A DNA stretch of 64,000 bases from Limnobaculum parvum (GTDB lineage: Bacteria; Pseudomonadota; Gammaproteobacteria; Enterobacterales; Enterobacteriaceae). Numbering within the stretch: the stretch's first letter is position 1; every line of letters starts with the position of its first letter. Shown piece by piece: positions 25,382-33,724 of the stretch. The notes beneath the pieces were generated by a model, which ran no database searches, was not told the DNA's origin, and was given only the letters and a program-made list of their open reading frames with translations. Both the position numbers and the translations under genes were made by a program. The stretch covers positions 333,501 through 397,500 of the forward strand of contig NZ_CP029185.2 of NCBI RefSeq assembly GCF_003096015.2, written 5' to 3'.

Positions 25382-26175
25382 GATGATTTCCTTAGCCAGA
25401 TTTTTTGTAGGCTACGGGCTAATTGATCGATAGTCAGGACTAAAATGACCAGCGTCAAGCCAGGATAAACCGCCAGCCACCAGTCGCCGCTGCTCAGATA
25501 ACGCAGGGCATCGGATAACAGTAATCCAAGCGAAGGTTCATGAGGTTCCAGTCCGAATCCAAGGAAACTGAGTCCGGCGCTGTGTAACACCGCATGGGGA
25601 AAAATCAGTAGTGACCCCACTAAAAGCTGCGGTAACAGCAACGGCAGATAGTGTTTGTAGCAGCATTGCCAACGGCTGAGCCCGGTGCGTTGGGCTAACA
25701 GAATATAGTCAGCCTGCCCGATGCGTAATAGTTCGGAACGCAGAATGAGTGCCAGCTTTGGCCAATGAGTCAGAGAGACGGCAACAATGACACCCCATTT
25801 GCCACCGCCAAAGGTAAAACAGATAAGAATCAATAGTAGTAAATGGGGTAGGGCAATAAACGTATCAATCAACGTACGGATAAGATAATCCATGGTTTTG
25901 TTCAGTTGACTGAGGATGGCAATAATCAGCGCCAAAAAACCACTGCATAATGACGTTATAAAACCGATTTGTATGCTGGTCATCATACCTTGTAAGCAGC
26001 GCAGCCATAAATCCCGGCCCAAATTATCGGTACCAAACCAATATTGTAGGGAGGGAGCACTGCGGCGGCTAAGCAGATTTAATGTCATTTCTTGATAGTT
26101 GCTGTGAATTCCCAGAAACAACAGGATACTAAGCAGCGCAGTTGCCAGAAACAGTTGGAGGAGTGTTTTATTCAC
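25369..26175 (-). CDS. ABC transporter permease (NikC/YntC-like)
   Basis: Inner-membrane permease of the DppC/NikC type, 268 residues. An N-terminal helix (about 9-23) precedes YWFGTDNLGRDLWLR, the typical start of the DppC/NikC core. Further helices follow, with the EAA-loop region near RTGLSRWQCCYKHYLPLLLP. It overlaps the NikB-like gene by 4 bases (ATGA). Confidence 0.87.
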   Translation of the reverse strand: MNKTLLQLFLATALLSILLFLGIHSNYQEMTLNLLSRRSAPSLQYWFGTDNLGRDLWLRCLQGMMTSIQIGFITSLCSGFLALIIAILSQLNKTMDYLIRTLIDTFIALPHLLLLILICFTFGGGKWGVIVAVSLTHWPKLALILRSELLRIGQADYILLAQRTGLSRWQCCYKHYLPLLLPQLLVGSLLIFPHAVLHSAGLSFLGFGLEPHEPSLGLLLSDALRYLSSGDWWLAVYPGLTLVILVLTIDQLARSLQKIWLRKSSCYN

Positions 26176-27140
26176 GGGACTCTCCGCAGCGGTGCATTAA
26201 TACGGTTCAGCAATATTGTGGCGCAGGTATTACCAATAAAAATCAGCAGAGTGATAAATAACACGATACCTAGTAATAGCGGCACATCACCACGCAACCC
26301 TGCGTCAATCGTTGCCTGACCTAAACCGGGATACGCAAACACCTTCTCGGCTAACAGTGCACCACCCAATAACTCACCTAATGAGGCAAATTGCAGGCAG
26401 ATAGCAGGGGTTAGCGCATGGCGCAGCATATGAAATCTAATTAACGACCAGCCTTTGTCACCTTGCGCGCGAGCGTAATAGATAAATTCGCTTTGGGTCA
26501 CTTCTTCAATGCGCGAGCGAGTGTGCAGAGCAATATTACCCACCCCCAATAATCCTAAAGCGATGGTGGGTAAAATCAGATGGTGAAGGCGCTGAACAAG
26601 CGTTGCTTCATCTCCTGTTAGCCCAGGCTGCCAAGCACAGCATATGGGAGCCCACTCCAGTTTGACCGAAAAGAACGCCAGCAGTAGGATGCCAATCCAG
26701 AAGGTAGGCAGTGAAGACAACAGATAACACAGAGTACGAATAATACTATCGGGCCAGCGATTCAGATAACGACCAGCGATAAGTCCTAATGCAATGCCCA
26801 ATAGGCCAGAGAGTACCCAAGCCGATGCCAGTAGCATGAAGGAGGTGAGAAATCGTTGGACAATCACTTCCCTGACCGGGGCGTGATACACCATCGAGTA
26901 ACCTAGATCGCCCTGTAACACCTGTTTTAACCAGAGAAGAAAACGCTGCCAAAGCGGTTGGTCCAACCCCCAGCGGGCAGCAATGTGGGCGTATTGTTCT
27001 GGTGGAACGTGCAATAAGTCATTACCGATATAGGCTCGAATAGGATCTATCGGAGAAAAATTGAGCAAAACAAAGGTGCCCGCTCCAACCATAAGCAGTA
27101 GGCTGATAAGTCTTAAACTGAGTAGTGGCAACTGGCGCAT
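26172..27140 (-). CDS. ABC transporter permease (NikB/YntB-like)
   Basis: Inner-membrane permease of the DppB/NikB type, 322 residues. It has an N-terminal helix (about 7-25), a periplasmic region with LGYSMVYHAPVREVI, and five further helices. The EAA-like cytoplasmic motif reads YYARAQGDKGWSLIRFHMLR. Its ATG overlaps the stop of the binding-protein gene (TAATG), so the two are probably translated together. Confidence 0.87.
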   Translation of the reverse strand: MRQLPLLSLRLISLLLMVGAGTFVLLNFSPIDPIRAYIGNDLLHVPPEQYAHIAARWGLDQPLWQRFLLWLKQVLQGDLGYSMVYHAPVREVIVQRFLTSFMLLASAWVLSGLLGIALGLIAGRYLNRWPDSIIRTLCYLLSSLPTFWIGILLLAFFSVKLEWAPICCAWQPGLTGDEATLVQRLHHLILPTIALGLLGVGNIALHTRSRIEEVTQSEFIYYARAQGDKGWSLIRFHMLRHALTPAICLQFASLGELLGGALLAEKVFAYPGLGQATIDAGLRGDVPLLLGIVLFITLLIFIGNTCATILLNRINAPLRRVP

Positions 27141-28708
27141 TACTTACAGGCCCAACTCCAGTTCTCAAGGTTGTTGAGCACTGTCCAGTCGCCGTGGGCT
27201 TCCGGTGCTCCCTGACCTAAGCTGACACAGGGATTAACCAGATAAGTATGATTCAGATTAATTAGCCATGCCCATGCAGCATCACCTTTAACGCCCACGC
27301 CGGTGGTTCCGTCCCAGTCAACTTTTTGCCATATAGTTTTAGCAGCCTGCCAGTTTGGGGTTTCAATAGCTTGTTGCAGGTGTTTATCTACGTTGGCGTT
27401 TGAGTAGTATCCCGGGTTGAAATAACCTTCGCCTTGCAACTTGCTGGAGTAGTGATGGTAAAGCTCCATCGGGTCTAGACTGCCCCAGCCAAACAGGGTT
27501 GGGTTGGCGTGCATGTAGCGTTCTACCGTTTCCCAACTGCCTGATTTGAGGGTAACTTCAATACCTATTGGTTTTAGCATCGAGCTAAAAGCCTGTGCCA
27601 GATCGCGACGAGTGCTGTCTCCGCTGGCATACCAAAGGGTGAGCTTAGCCGGAATGCCGTTTTTTTCGCGAATTGCGTCAGGTGTTTTGCTCACCCATCC
27701 AGCCTGTTGCAGAATTTGACGGGCTTTCTCGATATCGCCATCTTTGAATTGTGCTTCAGGATTATCCCACGGGAGTCCTTTGACTGCGGTATACGCTGGC
27801 GTTGCATGTCCATCAAACAGCTGAGTAGCAAGAAGCTGGCGGTCAACCGCATAGTTAATTGCTTGGCGAATAGCGATATCGGCGGTGATGTTATTACCGA
27901 TATCATTGCCCTGAGTATCTTTCTTACCTGCAGGAACCATTGGAAACATGATACCGCGGTTTTCAACGCTTGGTTGAACTAGCAGTTTCATATTGCGAAC
28001 GGTCTGATTAGCCAATGACTGTGGAATACGAACTATATCCAGCTTGCCACTGCTGGCAGCTGCATAGGCGCTATCCTGATCCAAAAATACGAATACCAGT
28101 TTGTCGAAGTCATTCTTTTTACCCACATAGTAGGGGTTTGCTTCAACAATCAACTGTTGTCCCGGTTGTAAACTGGCGAGTTTGTAAGGGCCCGCGCCGA
28201 TAGGCTGACGGGCAAAGTTTTTGCCATATTTGGCTTGTGGAACGATCCCCAATGCACCAAGCACATTGATAAATGTGCTTTCAGGATGTTTAAGCTGAAT
28301 CGTCAGCGTTTGCTTATCAATAACTTTAGCCTGTTGAAAACTACTCATATCGGCTTTACCGCCGCTAATGGCGGCCTGATTATAGGAAAATACGACGTCA
28401 TCAGCGGTTAGTGGCGAGCCGTCGGAAAATTTTAGATCGGGTTTCAGGTGCACAGTCCAAGTTAGGCCGTTGTCACTGAGCTTATAGTTATCAGCTAGAA
28501 CTGGTTGCCAGCTTAGGTCAGCATTTTGGCGTAACAAAGGGCTGTGAAGTAATACATAGCTGCCGTGGCTCCAGCCCAGCAGTGGATCAAAACCCTCAGA
28601 AGGTTCTGCACCAATGGCCAATTTTAACGTATGGCTCTGTGCGAAAGCGGGGGCAGAGGTGAGGGCCGCAGACAGGCAAAGTACGAAAAAGGATAACCTA
28701 GACTTCAT
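27140..28708 (-). CDS. Periplasmic nickel/peptide-type substrate-binding protein (NikZ/YntA-like)
   Basis: Solute-binding protein of the SBP_bac_5 family (oligopeptide/nickel), 522 residues, with a signal peptide cleaved after about residue 23 (PAFA-Q). Near the N-terminus it has EPSEGFDPLLGWSHGS. This resembles the YntA/NikZ group of nickel-binding proteins more than E. coli NikA, from which it differs clearly. Nickel as substrate is an inference from this resemblance and from the nearby hydrogenase; peptides or other metal chelates are possible. It is the first gene of the operon. I found no NikR palindrome upstream. Confidence 0.72.
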   Translation of the reverse strand: MKSRLSFFVLCLSAALTSAPAFAQSHTLKLAIGAEPSEGFDPLLGWSHGSYVLLHSPLLRQNADLSWQPVLADNYKLSDNGLTWTVHLKPDLKFSDGSPLTADDVVFSYNQAAISGGKADMSSFQQAKVIDKQTLTIQLKHPESTFINVLGALGIVPQAKYGKNFARQPIGAGPYKLASLQPGQQLIVEANPYYVGKKNDFDKLVFVFLDQDSAYAAASSGKLDIVRIPQSLANQTVRNMKLLVQPSVENRGIMFPMVPAGKKDTQGNDIGNNITADIAIRQAINYAVDRQLLATQLFDGHATPAYTAVKGLPWDNPEAQFKDGDIEKARQILQQAGWVSKTPDAIREKNGIPAKLTLWYASGDSTRRDLAQAFSSMLKPIGIEVTLKSGSWETVERYMHANPTLFGWGSLDPMELYHHYSSKLQGEGYFNPGYYSNANVDKHLQQAIETPNWQAAKTIWQKVDWDGTTGVGVKGDAAWAWLINLNHTYLVNPCVSLGQGAPEAHGDWTVLNNLENWSWACK

Positions 28709-28833
28709 GAAGTAACGTTGCTCCTGATATTTTATTCATAGATTTTTGGGATGCGTTAAAACGTTTGTCATAACTTTTAATGAAAACTTCATACTTTAGG
28801 TGCGTTTTATAGCAAGGATGAAAATTTCGCACT

Positions 28834-28847
28834 TTGATATAGATCGG
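28834..28847. promoter_or_regulatory. Possible FNR site upstream of the nickel-type importer
   Basis: TTGAT-ATAG-ATCGG keeps 8 of the 10 FNR consensus bases. It lies about 130 bases upstream of the binding-protein gene. FNR activation is known for E. coli nikABCDE, so the site is plausible, but two mismatches make it weak. Confidence 0.3.
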
Positions 28848-29028
28848 ATATATCGAAATTTGAGCGAAATGTGTGGCAAAAAGCGCAGACCAAAAAATAG
28901 ATGAAAATGGCTGGTTAAAATTTGTTTAGTTTAGGTCTGGTAATTGACTATAATCTGTTCGGCATGGATAAAAAAAAGACAGATTTGATTAAAAAGTGCG
29001 CGAAAGAGCATTAAACTGAATTTTTTTG

Positions 29029-29057
29029 TTGCATCGTTCTTAATGTCTCCCTAGAAT
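29029..29057 (+). promoter_or_regulatory. Promoter of the tRNA-tufB operon
   Basis: TTGCAT (29029-29034), a 17-base spacer and TAGAAT (29052-29057) form a near-consensus sigma-70 promoter. A T-rich stretch precedes it. A GC-rich discriminator (GCGC) follows the -10, the hallmark of stringently controlled stable-RNA promoters. The predicted start is about 7 bases before the first tRNA. Confidence 0.9.
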
Positions 29058-29071
29058 GCGCAGCACTTGAT

Positions 29072-29147
<76 letters not shown>

Positions 29148-29160
29148 ATCAAGAATTCTG

Positions 29161-29245
<85 letters not shown>

Positions 29246-29419
29246 TTATTTGATTGTGTTGACGCGATGTGGCATCAATACAGTGTCTGAAAAGACACCT
29301 GAAAGGGGATGAGTTTGGGACTTCAGCTGAAGTTCAGTACTCAGCAAAGCGAGAAAACTACTCAGTAGTTACCTAAAGGGTGTATCGCAGTGTCTGAAGT
29401 CATTCTTCCCCCACCACCA
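29246..29419 (+). repeat. rtT-like repeat unit derived from the tRNA-Tyr 3' end
   Basis: The spacer between tRNA-Tyr and tRNA-Gly contains ATTCTTCCCCCACCACCA at 29402-29419. It matches 16 of the last 18 bases of tRNA-Tyr, including the CCA, exactly 174 bases after the tRNA's own end. The word CAGTGTCTGA also occurs twice (29281-29290 and 29388-29397). This resembles the 178-bp rtT repeats that follow tyrT in E. coli, each bearing a copy of the tRNA-Tyr 3' end. Here there would be one unit, in tyrU. The unit could be released when the tRNA precursor is processed (inference). Confidence 0.55.
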
Positions 29420-29460
29420 AGTTTAGAGTGTTGAAGCACCAGGTCACTGAGTTCGGAACT

Positions 29461-29535
<75 letters not shown>

Positions 29536-29538
29536 AAT

Positions 29539-29614
29539 GCTGATATAGCTCAGTTGGTAGAGCGCACCCTTGGTAAGGGTGAGGTCGGCAGTTCGAATCT
29601 GCCTATCAGCACCA
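29539..29614 (+). tRNA. thrT: tRNA-Thr (anticodon GGT)
   Basis: A 76-base cloverleaf with encoded CCA. The anticodon loop is CTTGGTA (anticodon GGT, reading ACC/ACU). It lies 3 bases after tRNA-Gly and 114 bases before tuf. Confidence 0.97.
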
Positions 29615-29728
29615 TTTTCCCTTCTACAGTAATTTCCCCTGATAACTTCTAACTCGAACTACTATTACAAGCGTTTGCTTGGTTAATGTGGTTTAACCAC
29701 GATCTATCGTGTTTTAGAGGGACTATCA

Positions 29729-30913
29729 ATGTCTAAAGAAAAATTTGAACGTACAAAACCGCACGTAAACGTCGGTACTATCGGCCACGTTGACCACGGT
29801 AAAACTACTCTGACAGCAGCTATCACCAACGTATTAGCAAAAGCTTACGGTGGTCAGGCTCGTGCATTCGATCAAATCGATAATGCACCAGAAGAAAAAG
29901 CGCGTGGTATTACCATCAATACTTCTCACGTAGAATATGACACCCCAAGCCGTCACTATGCACACGTTGACTGCCCAGGACACGCCGACTACGTTAAGAA
30001 CATGATCACTGGTGCTGCTCAAATGGACGGCGCTATTCTGGTAGTAGCAGCAACTGACGGCCCAATGCCACAAACTCGTGAGCACATCCTGTTAGGTCGC
30101 CAAGTAGGCGTTCCTTACATCATCGTGTTCCTGAACAAGTGTGACATGGTTGATGACGAAGAGCTGTTAGAACTGGTTGAAATGGAAGTACGTGAATTAC
30201 TTTCAATGTATGACTTCCCAGGCGACGATACACCAATCGTACGCGGTTCTGCGCTGAGAGCGTTAGAAGGCGTTCCTGAGTGGGAAGCTAAGATCATCGA
30301 ATTAGCCGGTTTCCTGGATAGCTATATCCCAGAGCCAGAGCGTGCAATTGACCGTCCGTTCCTGCTGCCAATCGAAGACGTGTTCTCTATTTCAGGCCGT
30401 GGTACCGTTGTTACCGGTCGTGTAGAGCGCGGAATTGTGAAAGTCGGTGAAGCGGTAGAGATCGTAGGTATCAAAGATACCGTACAAACGACTTGTACTG
30501 GCGTAGAAATGTTCCGTAAGTTACTGGACGAAGGCCGTGCGGGTGAGAACGTAGGTGTTCTGCTGCGTGGTACTAAGCGTGAAGAAATCGAGCGTGGTCA
30601 AGTACTGGCTAAGCCAGGTAGTATCAATCCACATACCCAGTTCGTATCAGAAGTTTATATTCTGAGCAAAGATGAAGGTGGCCGTCATACGCCATTCTTC
30701 AAAGGCTACCGCCCACAGTTCTACTTCCGTACAACTGATGTGACCGGTACTATCGAACTGCCAGAAGGCGTAGAGATGGTAATGCCAGGTGATAACATTC
30801 AGATGACAGTAACGCTGATCGCACCAATCGCGATGGACGAAGGTTTACGCTTCGCTATCCGTGAAGGTGGTCGTACTGTTGGTGCTGGTGTTGTTGCTAA
30901 GATCATCAAATAA
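29729..30913 (+). CDS. tufB: Elongation factor Tu
   Basis: GTPase that brings aminoacyl-tRNA to the ribosome. It has 394 residues. G1 is GHVDHGKTT (from residue 19), G3 is DCPGHADY and G4 is NKCD. Domains II and III follow. The position after four tRNAs and before secE identifies it as the tufB-type copy; a second tuf gene in the str operon would be outside the window. GAGGGA precedes the ATG. Confidence 0.98.
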   Translation: MSKEKFERTKPHVNVGTIGHVDHGKTTLTAAITNVLAKAYGGQARAFDQIDNAPEEKARGITINTSHVEYDTPSRHYAHVDCPGHADYVKNMITGAAQMDGAILVVAATDGPMPQTREHILLGRQVGVPYIIVFLNKCDMVDDEELLELVEMEVRELLSMYDFPGDDTPIVRGSALRALEGVPEWEAKIIELAGFLDSYIPEPERAIDRPFLLPIEDVFSISGRGTVVTGRVERGIVKVGEAVEIVGIKDTVQTTCTGVEMFRKLLDEGRAGENVGVLLRGTKREEIERGQVLAKPGSINPHTQFVSEVYILSKDEGGRHTPFFKGYRPQFYFRTTDVTGTIELPEGVEMVMPGDNIQMTVTLIAPIAMDEGLRFAIREGGRTVGAGVVAKIIK

Positions 30914-30932
30914 GTTTGACGTAACTAGCTTT

Positions 30933-30958
30933 AAAAGGGCATCATTTGATGCCCTTTT
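30933..30958 (+). terminator. Terminator of the tRNA-tufB operon
   Basis: A 12-bp perfect stem (AAAAGGGCATCA / TGATGCCCTTTT) with a 2-base loop and trailing T residues, 20 bases after the tuf stop. Confidence 0.92.
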
Positions 30959-31098
30959 TCAACGTTGTAAATTGAAAAGAACCTATCTCATCAAGTTTTT
31001 CTGTCTTGTAATCTGGTATAAGGGCAGTGAGAGCTAGGGTGAGATAGGCTCATATATGGCGTATTATGCCGAAGAACGAGCATTCGGCTTGGTTGCTC

Positions 31099-31107
31099 TG
31101 CTATAAT
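31099..31107 (+). promoter_or_regulatory. Extended -10 promoter of secE-nusG
   Basis: TG-C-TATAAT is a perfect extended -10 element. No good -35 stands 16-18 bases upstream, as is common for this promoter type. The predicted start is about 38 bases before the secE ATG. Confidence 0.75.
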
Positions 31108-31150
31108 GCGGGGTGAAAGATTTACTTAAGTCATAATGACAGGTTGGTTT

Positions 31151-31534
31151 ATGAGTGCGAATACCGAAGCTCAAGCAAGCGGGCGCGGACTAGAAATAGT
31201 TAAATGGCTGATTGTCGCTGCGTTATTGATTGCCGCTATTGCTGGTAATTATATCTATCGTGGATATAGTTTACCGATACGTGCAATTGCGGTTGTGGCG
31301 ATTATTGGCATTGCTTTTGCGATCGCGTTGTTTACCGTTAAAGGTAAAGCAATTGTCGAATTTGCGCGCGCTGCACGCATTGAAATGAAAAAAGTAATTT
31401 GGCCTACGCGTCAGGAAGCGCTGCAAACAACTTTAATCGTTGCGGCGGTGACTGTTGTTATGTCACTGATTCTATGGGGGCTGGATGGTATTCTGGTCCG
31501 TTTGGTCTCATTTATAACTGGCCTGAGGTTCTAA
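31151..31534 (+). CDS. secE: Preprotein translocase subunit SecE
   Basis: Essential membrane subunit that clamps SecY in the SecYEG channel. The ATG at 31151 (MSANTEAQ) is chosen over an in-frame ATG 15 bases upstream; it gives 127 residues, as in E. coli. Three hydrophobic helices are visible (about 18-37, 44-63, 94-112). The essential cytoplasmic motif MKKVIWPTRQEAL precedes the last helix. One base separates it from nusG. Confidence 0.97.
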   Translation: MSANTEAQASGRGLEIVKWLIVAALLIAAIAGNYIYRGYSLPIRAIAVVAIIGIAFAIALFTVKGKAIVEFARAARIEMKKVIWPTRQEALQTTLIVAAVTVVMSLILWGLDGILVRLVSFITGLRF

Positions 31535-31535
31535 G

Positions 31536-32081
31536 ATGTCTGAAGCCCCTAAAAAGCGTTGGTACGTAGTGCAAGCATTCTCCGGTTTTGAAGGTCGCGT
31601 AGCGCAATCTCTGCGCGAGCACATTAAACTGAACGAGATGGAAGATCAATTTGGTGAAGTGATGGTTCCAACCGAAGAGGTTGTTGAGATTCGCGGTGGC
31701 CAACGTCGTAAAAGCGAACGTAAATTCTTCCCAGGCTATGTATTAGTCCAAATGGCGATGAACGATGCTACATGGCATCTGGTTCGTAGCATTCCACGCG
31801 TTATGGGCTTCATTGGCGGTACTTCAGATCGTCCAGCGCCGATTAGCGATAAAGAAGTTGATGCGATTATGAATCGCCTACAACAGGTTGGTGATAAGCC
31901 ACGTCCGAAAACGCTGTTTGAGCCGGGTGAACTGGTCCGTGTTAATGATGGCCCATTTGCTGACTTTAATGGTGTGGTTGAAGAAGTTGACTATGAGAAG
32001 AGCCGCTTGAAAGTATCGGTATCTATCTTTGGTCGTGCGACACCGGTTGAACTGGACTTTAGTCAGGTCGAAAAAGGCTGA
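31536..32081 (+). CDS. nusG: Transcription elongation/termination factor NusG
   Basis: RNA polymerase elongation factor that also links to Rho and ribosomal protein S10. It has 181 residues, as in E. coli. The N-terminal NGN domain begins RWYVVQAFSGFE, with the polymerase-contacting FPGYVLVQM. The C-terminal KOW domain contains VRVNDGPFADFNGVVEEVD. It follows secE by one base. Confidence 0.98.
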   Translation: MSEAPKKRWYVVQAFSGFEGRVAQSLREHIKLNEMEDQFGEVMVPTEEVVEIRGGQRRKSERKFFPGYVLVQMAMNDATWHLVRSIPRVMGFIGGTSDRPAPISDKEVDAIMNRLQQVGDKPRPKTLFEPGELVRVNDGPFADFNGVVEEVDYEKSRLKVSVSIFGRATPVELDFSQVEKG

Positions 32082-32137
32082 TTTACTAACCAATATGGGT
32101 TGGTGAAAGATAACTGTCAGGTTATTGAATTACGATA

Positions 32138-32178
32138 TTGTAAGGTGCGCGGGGTTATTATATAATTCCGCGCCTTTT
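32138..32178 (+). promoter_or_regulatory. Overlapping nusG terminator and rplK promoter
   Basis: TTGTAA (32138-32143), a 17-base spacer and TATAAT (32161-32166) make a good sigma-70 promoter for rplKA. The -10 lies in the loop of a GC-rich hairpin: GCGCGG at 32147-32152 pairs with CCGCGC at 32168-32173, and a T run follows. The hairpin looks like the secE-nusG terminator, so one short stretch appears to do both jobs. Confidence 0.75.
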
Positions 32179-32213
32179 ATTTTTATAAAAGCACTCACAG
32201 GTTTATTTAAAAA

Positions 32214-32250
32214 CGGGGAGCCTTTCGAGGCGTTATCACCCAAACCGAGG
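32214..32250 (+). promoter_or_regulatory. Probable L1-binding leader of rplKA
   Basis: The leader just before rplK contains GGGGAGCC, a GCCT-ttcg-AGGC hairpin and ACCCAAACCGAGG, ending at the ribosome-binding site. In E. coli the equivalent region mimics the 23S rRNA site of L1 and allows L1 to repress the operon. The match is from memory of the E. coli leader. Confidence 0.6.
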
Positions 32251-32259
32251 AAATAACTC

Positions 32260-32688
32260 ATGGCTAAGAAAGTCCAAGCCTACGTTAAGCTGCAAGTTGC
32301 AGCTGGTATGGCAAACCCAAGTCCACCGGTTGGTCCAGCTCTGGGTCAACAAGGCGTGAACATCATGGAATTCTGTAAAGCGTTCAATGCTAAAACTGAA
32401 AGCATTGAAAAAGGCTTACCAATTCCTGTGGTAATCACTGTTTATGCAGACCGTTCTTTCACGTTTGTTACCAAGACTCCACCAGCGGCTGTTCTTCTGA
32501 AGAAAGCTGCAGGCATTAAGTCTGGTTCTGGCGTTCCAAACAAAACTAAAGTTGGAACTGTTACAAGCGCGCAAGTTCGTGAAATTGCACAAACTAAAGC
32601 CGCGGATATGACTGGTGCTGATGTAGACGCTATGGTGCGTTCTATTGAAGGTACTGCTCGTTCCATGGGCCTGGTAGTGGAGGGTTAA
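32260..32688 (+). CDS. rplK: 50S ribosomal protein L11
   Basis: Protein of the GTPase-associated centre of the large subunit, needed for RelA activation. It has 142 residues, as in E. coli. The N-terminal segment AAGMANPSPPVGPALGQQGVN and the C-terminal RNA-binding domain with GSGVPNKTKVGT are conserved. First gene of rplKAJL-rpoBC, 3 bases before rplA. Confidence 0.98.
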   Translation: MAKKVQAYVKLQVAAGMANPSPPVGPALGQQGVNIMEFCKAFNAKTESIEKGLPIPVVITVYADRSFTFVTKTPPAAVLLKKAAGIKSGSGVPNKTKVGTVTSAQVREIAQTKAADMTGADVDAMVRSIEGTARSMGLVVEG

Positions 32689-32691
32689 TCA

Positions 32692-33399
32692 ATGGCTAAG
32701 CTAACCAAGCGCATGCGCGTAATCCGTGACAAAGTTGAAGCAACTAAACAGTATCAAATTACTGAAGCTGTTGCTTTACTGAAAGAATTAGCAACTGCTA
32801 AATTCGTTGAAAGTGTAGACGTTGCCGTAAACCTCGGTATCGATGCGCGTAAATCTGACCAAAACGTTCGTGGTGCAACTGTACTGCCACACGGTACCGG
32901 TCGTACCGTTCGCGTAGCTGTATTTACTCAAGGTGCAAACGTTGAGGCAGCTAAAGAAGCGGGTGCAGATCTGATCGGTATGGAAGATTTAGCAGACCAA
33001 ATCAAAAAAGGCGAAATGAACTTCGACGTCGTTATTGCTTCTCCAGATGCAATGCGTGTTGTCGGTCAATTAGGCCAAGTGTTAGGTCCACGTGGCCTGA
33101 TGCCAAACCCGAAAGTGGGTACCGTTACCCCTAACGTTGCTGAAGCTGTTCGTAATGCTAAAGCTGGTCAGGTTCGTTATCGTAATGATAAGAACGGTAT
33201 TATTCATACCACTATCGGTAAAGTTGACTTTGATACAGATAAACTGCAAGAGAACTTAGAAGCTCTGCTGTCTGCACTGAAGAAAGCTAAACCATCTACA
33301 GCTAAAGGTATTTTTGTTAAGAAAGTTAGCCTGTCAACCACCATGGGTGCTGGCGTAGCTATCGATCAAAGTAGCCTGAGCTCAGCAGCGAACGTTTAA
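32692..33399 (+). CDS. rplA: 50S ribosomal protein L1
   Basis: L1-stalk protein that also represses translation of its own operon by binding the rplK leader. It has 235 residues (234 in E. coli). Conserved blocks include VNLGIDARKSDQNVRGATVL, GRVLGPRGLMPNPKVGTVT in near-identical form, and a C-terminal KGIFVKKVSLSTTMG. Confidence 0.98.
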   Translation: MAKLTKRMRVIRDKVEATKQYQITEAVALLKELATAKFVESVDVAVNLGIDARKSDQNVRGATVLPHGTGRTVRVAVFTQGANVEAAKEAGADLIGMEDLADQIKKGEMNFDVVIASPDAMRVVGQLGQVLGPRGLMPNPKVGTVTPNVAEAVRNAKAGQVRYRNDKNGIIHTTIGKVDFDTDKLQENLEALLSALKKAKPSTAKGIFVKKVSLSTTMGAGVAIDQSSLSSAANV

Positions 33400-33407
33400 T
33401 TCACTGC

Positions 33408-33436
33408 TTTACTATGGTGCCAGATTCGTCTAGAAT
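33408..33436 (+). promoter_or_regulatory. rplJL-rpoBC promoter
   Basis: TTTACT (33408-33413), a 17-base spacer and TAGAAT (33431-33436) lie just after rplA, where the strong L10 promoter is found in E. coli. It heads the 33400-33724 leader region, which has no gene. Confidence 0.75.
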
Positions 33437-33458
33437 TTGGCCCCTTAGAATTTTTCGG

Positions 33459-33580
33459 TTGGAGCCTGGCCTTATCCAGGCCTCCGTCCAAGACCGCAGG
33501 TGTATGGCAACATACTTAATTGCTTGTTCTTACATGAAAAGTATAACGGCCTGCGTAGACGGTGAGAGAGCCAAAAGAAT
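33459..33580 (+). promoter_or_regulatory. L10 leader (autoregulatory RNA of rplJL)
   Basis: The untranslated leader begins TTGGAGCCTGGCC and has CCAGGCCTCCGTCCAAGACC, the recognisable core of the ribosomal L10 leader. A long-range pair CCGCAGG/CCTGCG closes the main domain. In E. coli the L10-L7/L12 complex binds it to repress translation. The remaining leader to 33724 has further hairpins and ends in AGGAG before rplJ. Confidence 0.8.
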
Positions 33581-33724
33581 GTTTTTCTTTTTTAAAAGAA
33601 TAGTCTTTGCCGGATTCTGCTCACCGTGTTTTAACGCCTGTTCATTGTTTTCTTCGGAAAACAATTGATTCAGGTGATGTGAGTTCCGGGAATTATCCCG
33701 GTCTAATCCAGGAGCACAAAGCCA

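Larger units (their letters stand above)
28709..29071. other. Divergent region between the importer operon and the tRNA-tufB operon
   Basis: 363 bases with no gene. The right part carries the tRNA operon promoter (29029-29057). The left part must hold the promoter of the importer operon (minus), but I see no clear -35/-10 pair. It has an FNR-like site at 28834-28847. Confidence 0.6.

Noticed and set aside
28709..28830. NikR operator (GTATGA-N16-TCATAC) upstream of the nickel-type importer
   Set aside because: A TCATAC half-site is present at about 28788, but the partner at the right spacing is TATGAC in the wrong orientation, so it is not a NikR palindrome.
33414..33668. 84-codon frame in the rplA-rplJ gap
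   Set aside because: It lies over the rplJ promoter and the L10 leader RNA, which explain the sequence better.
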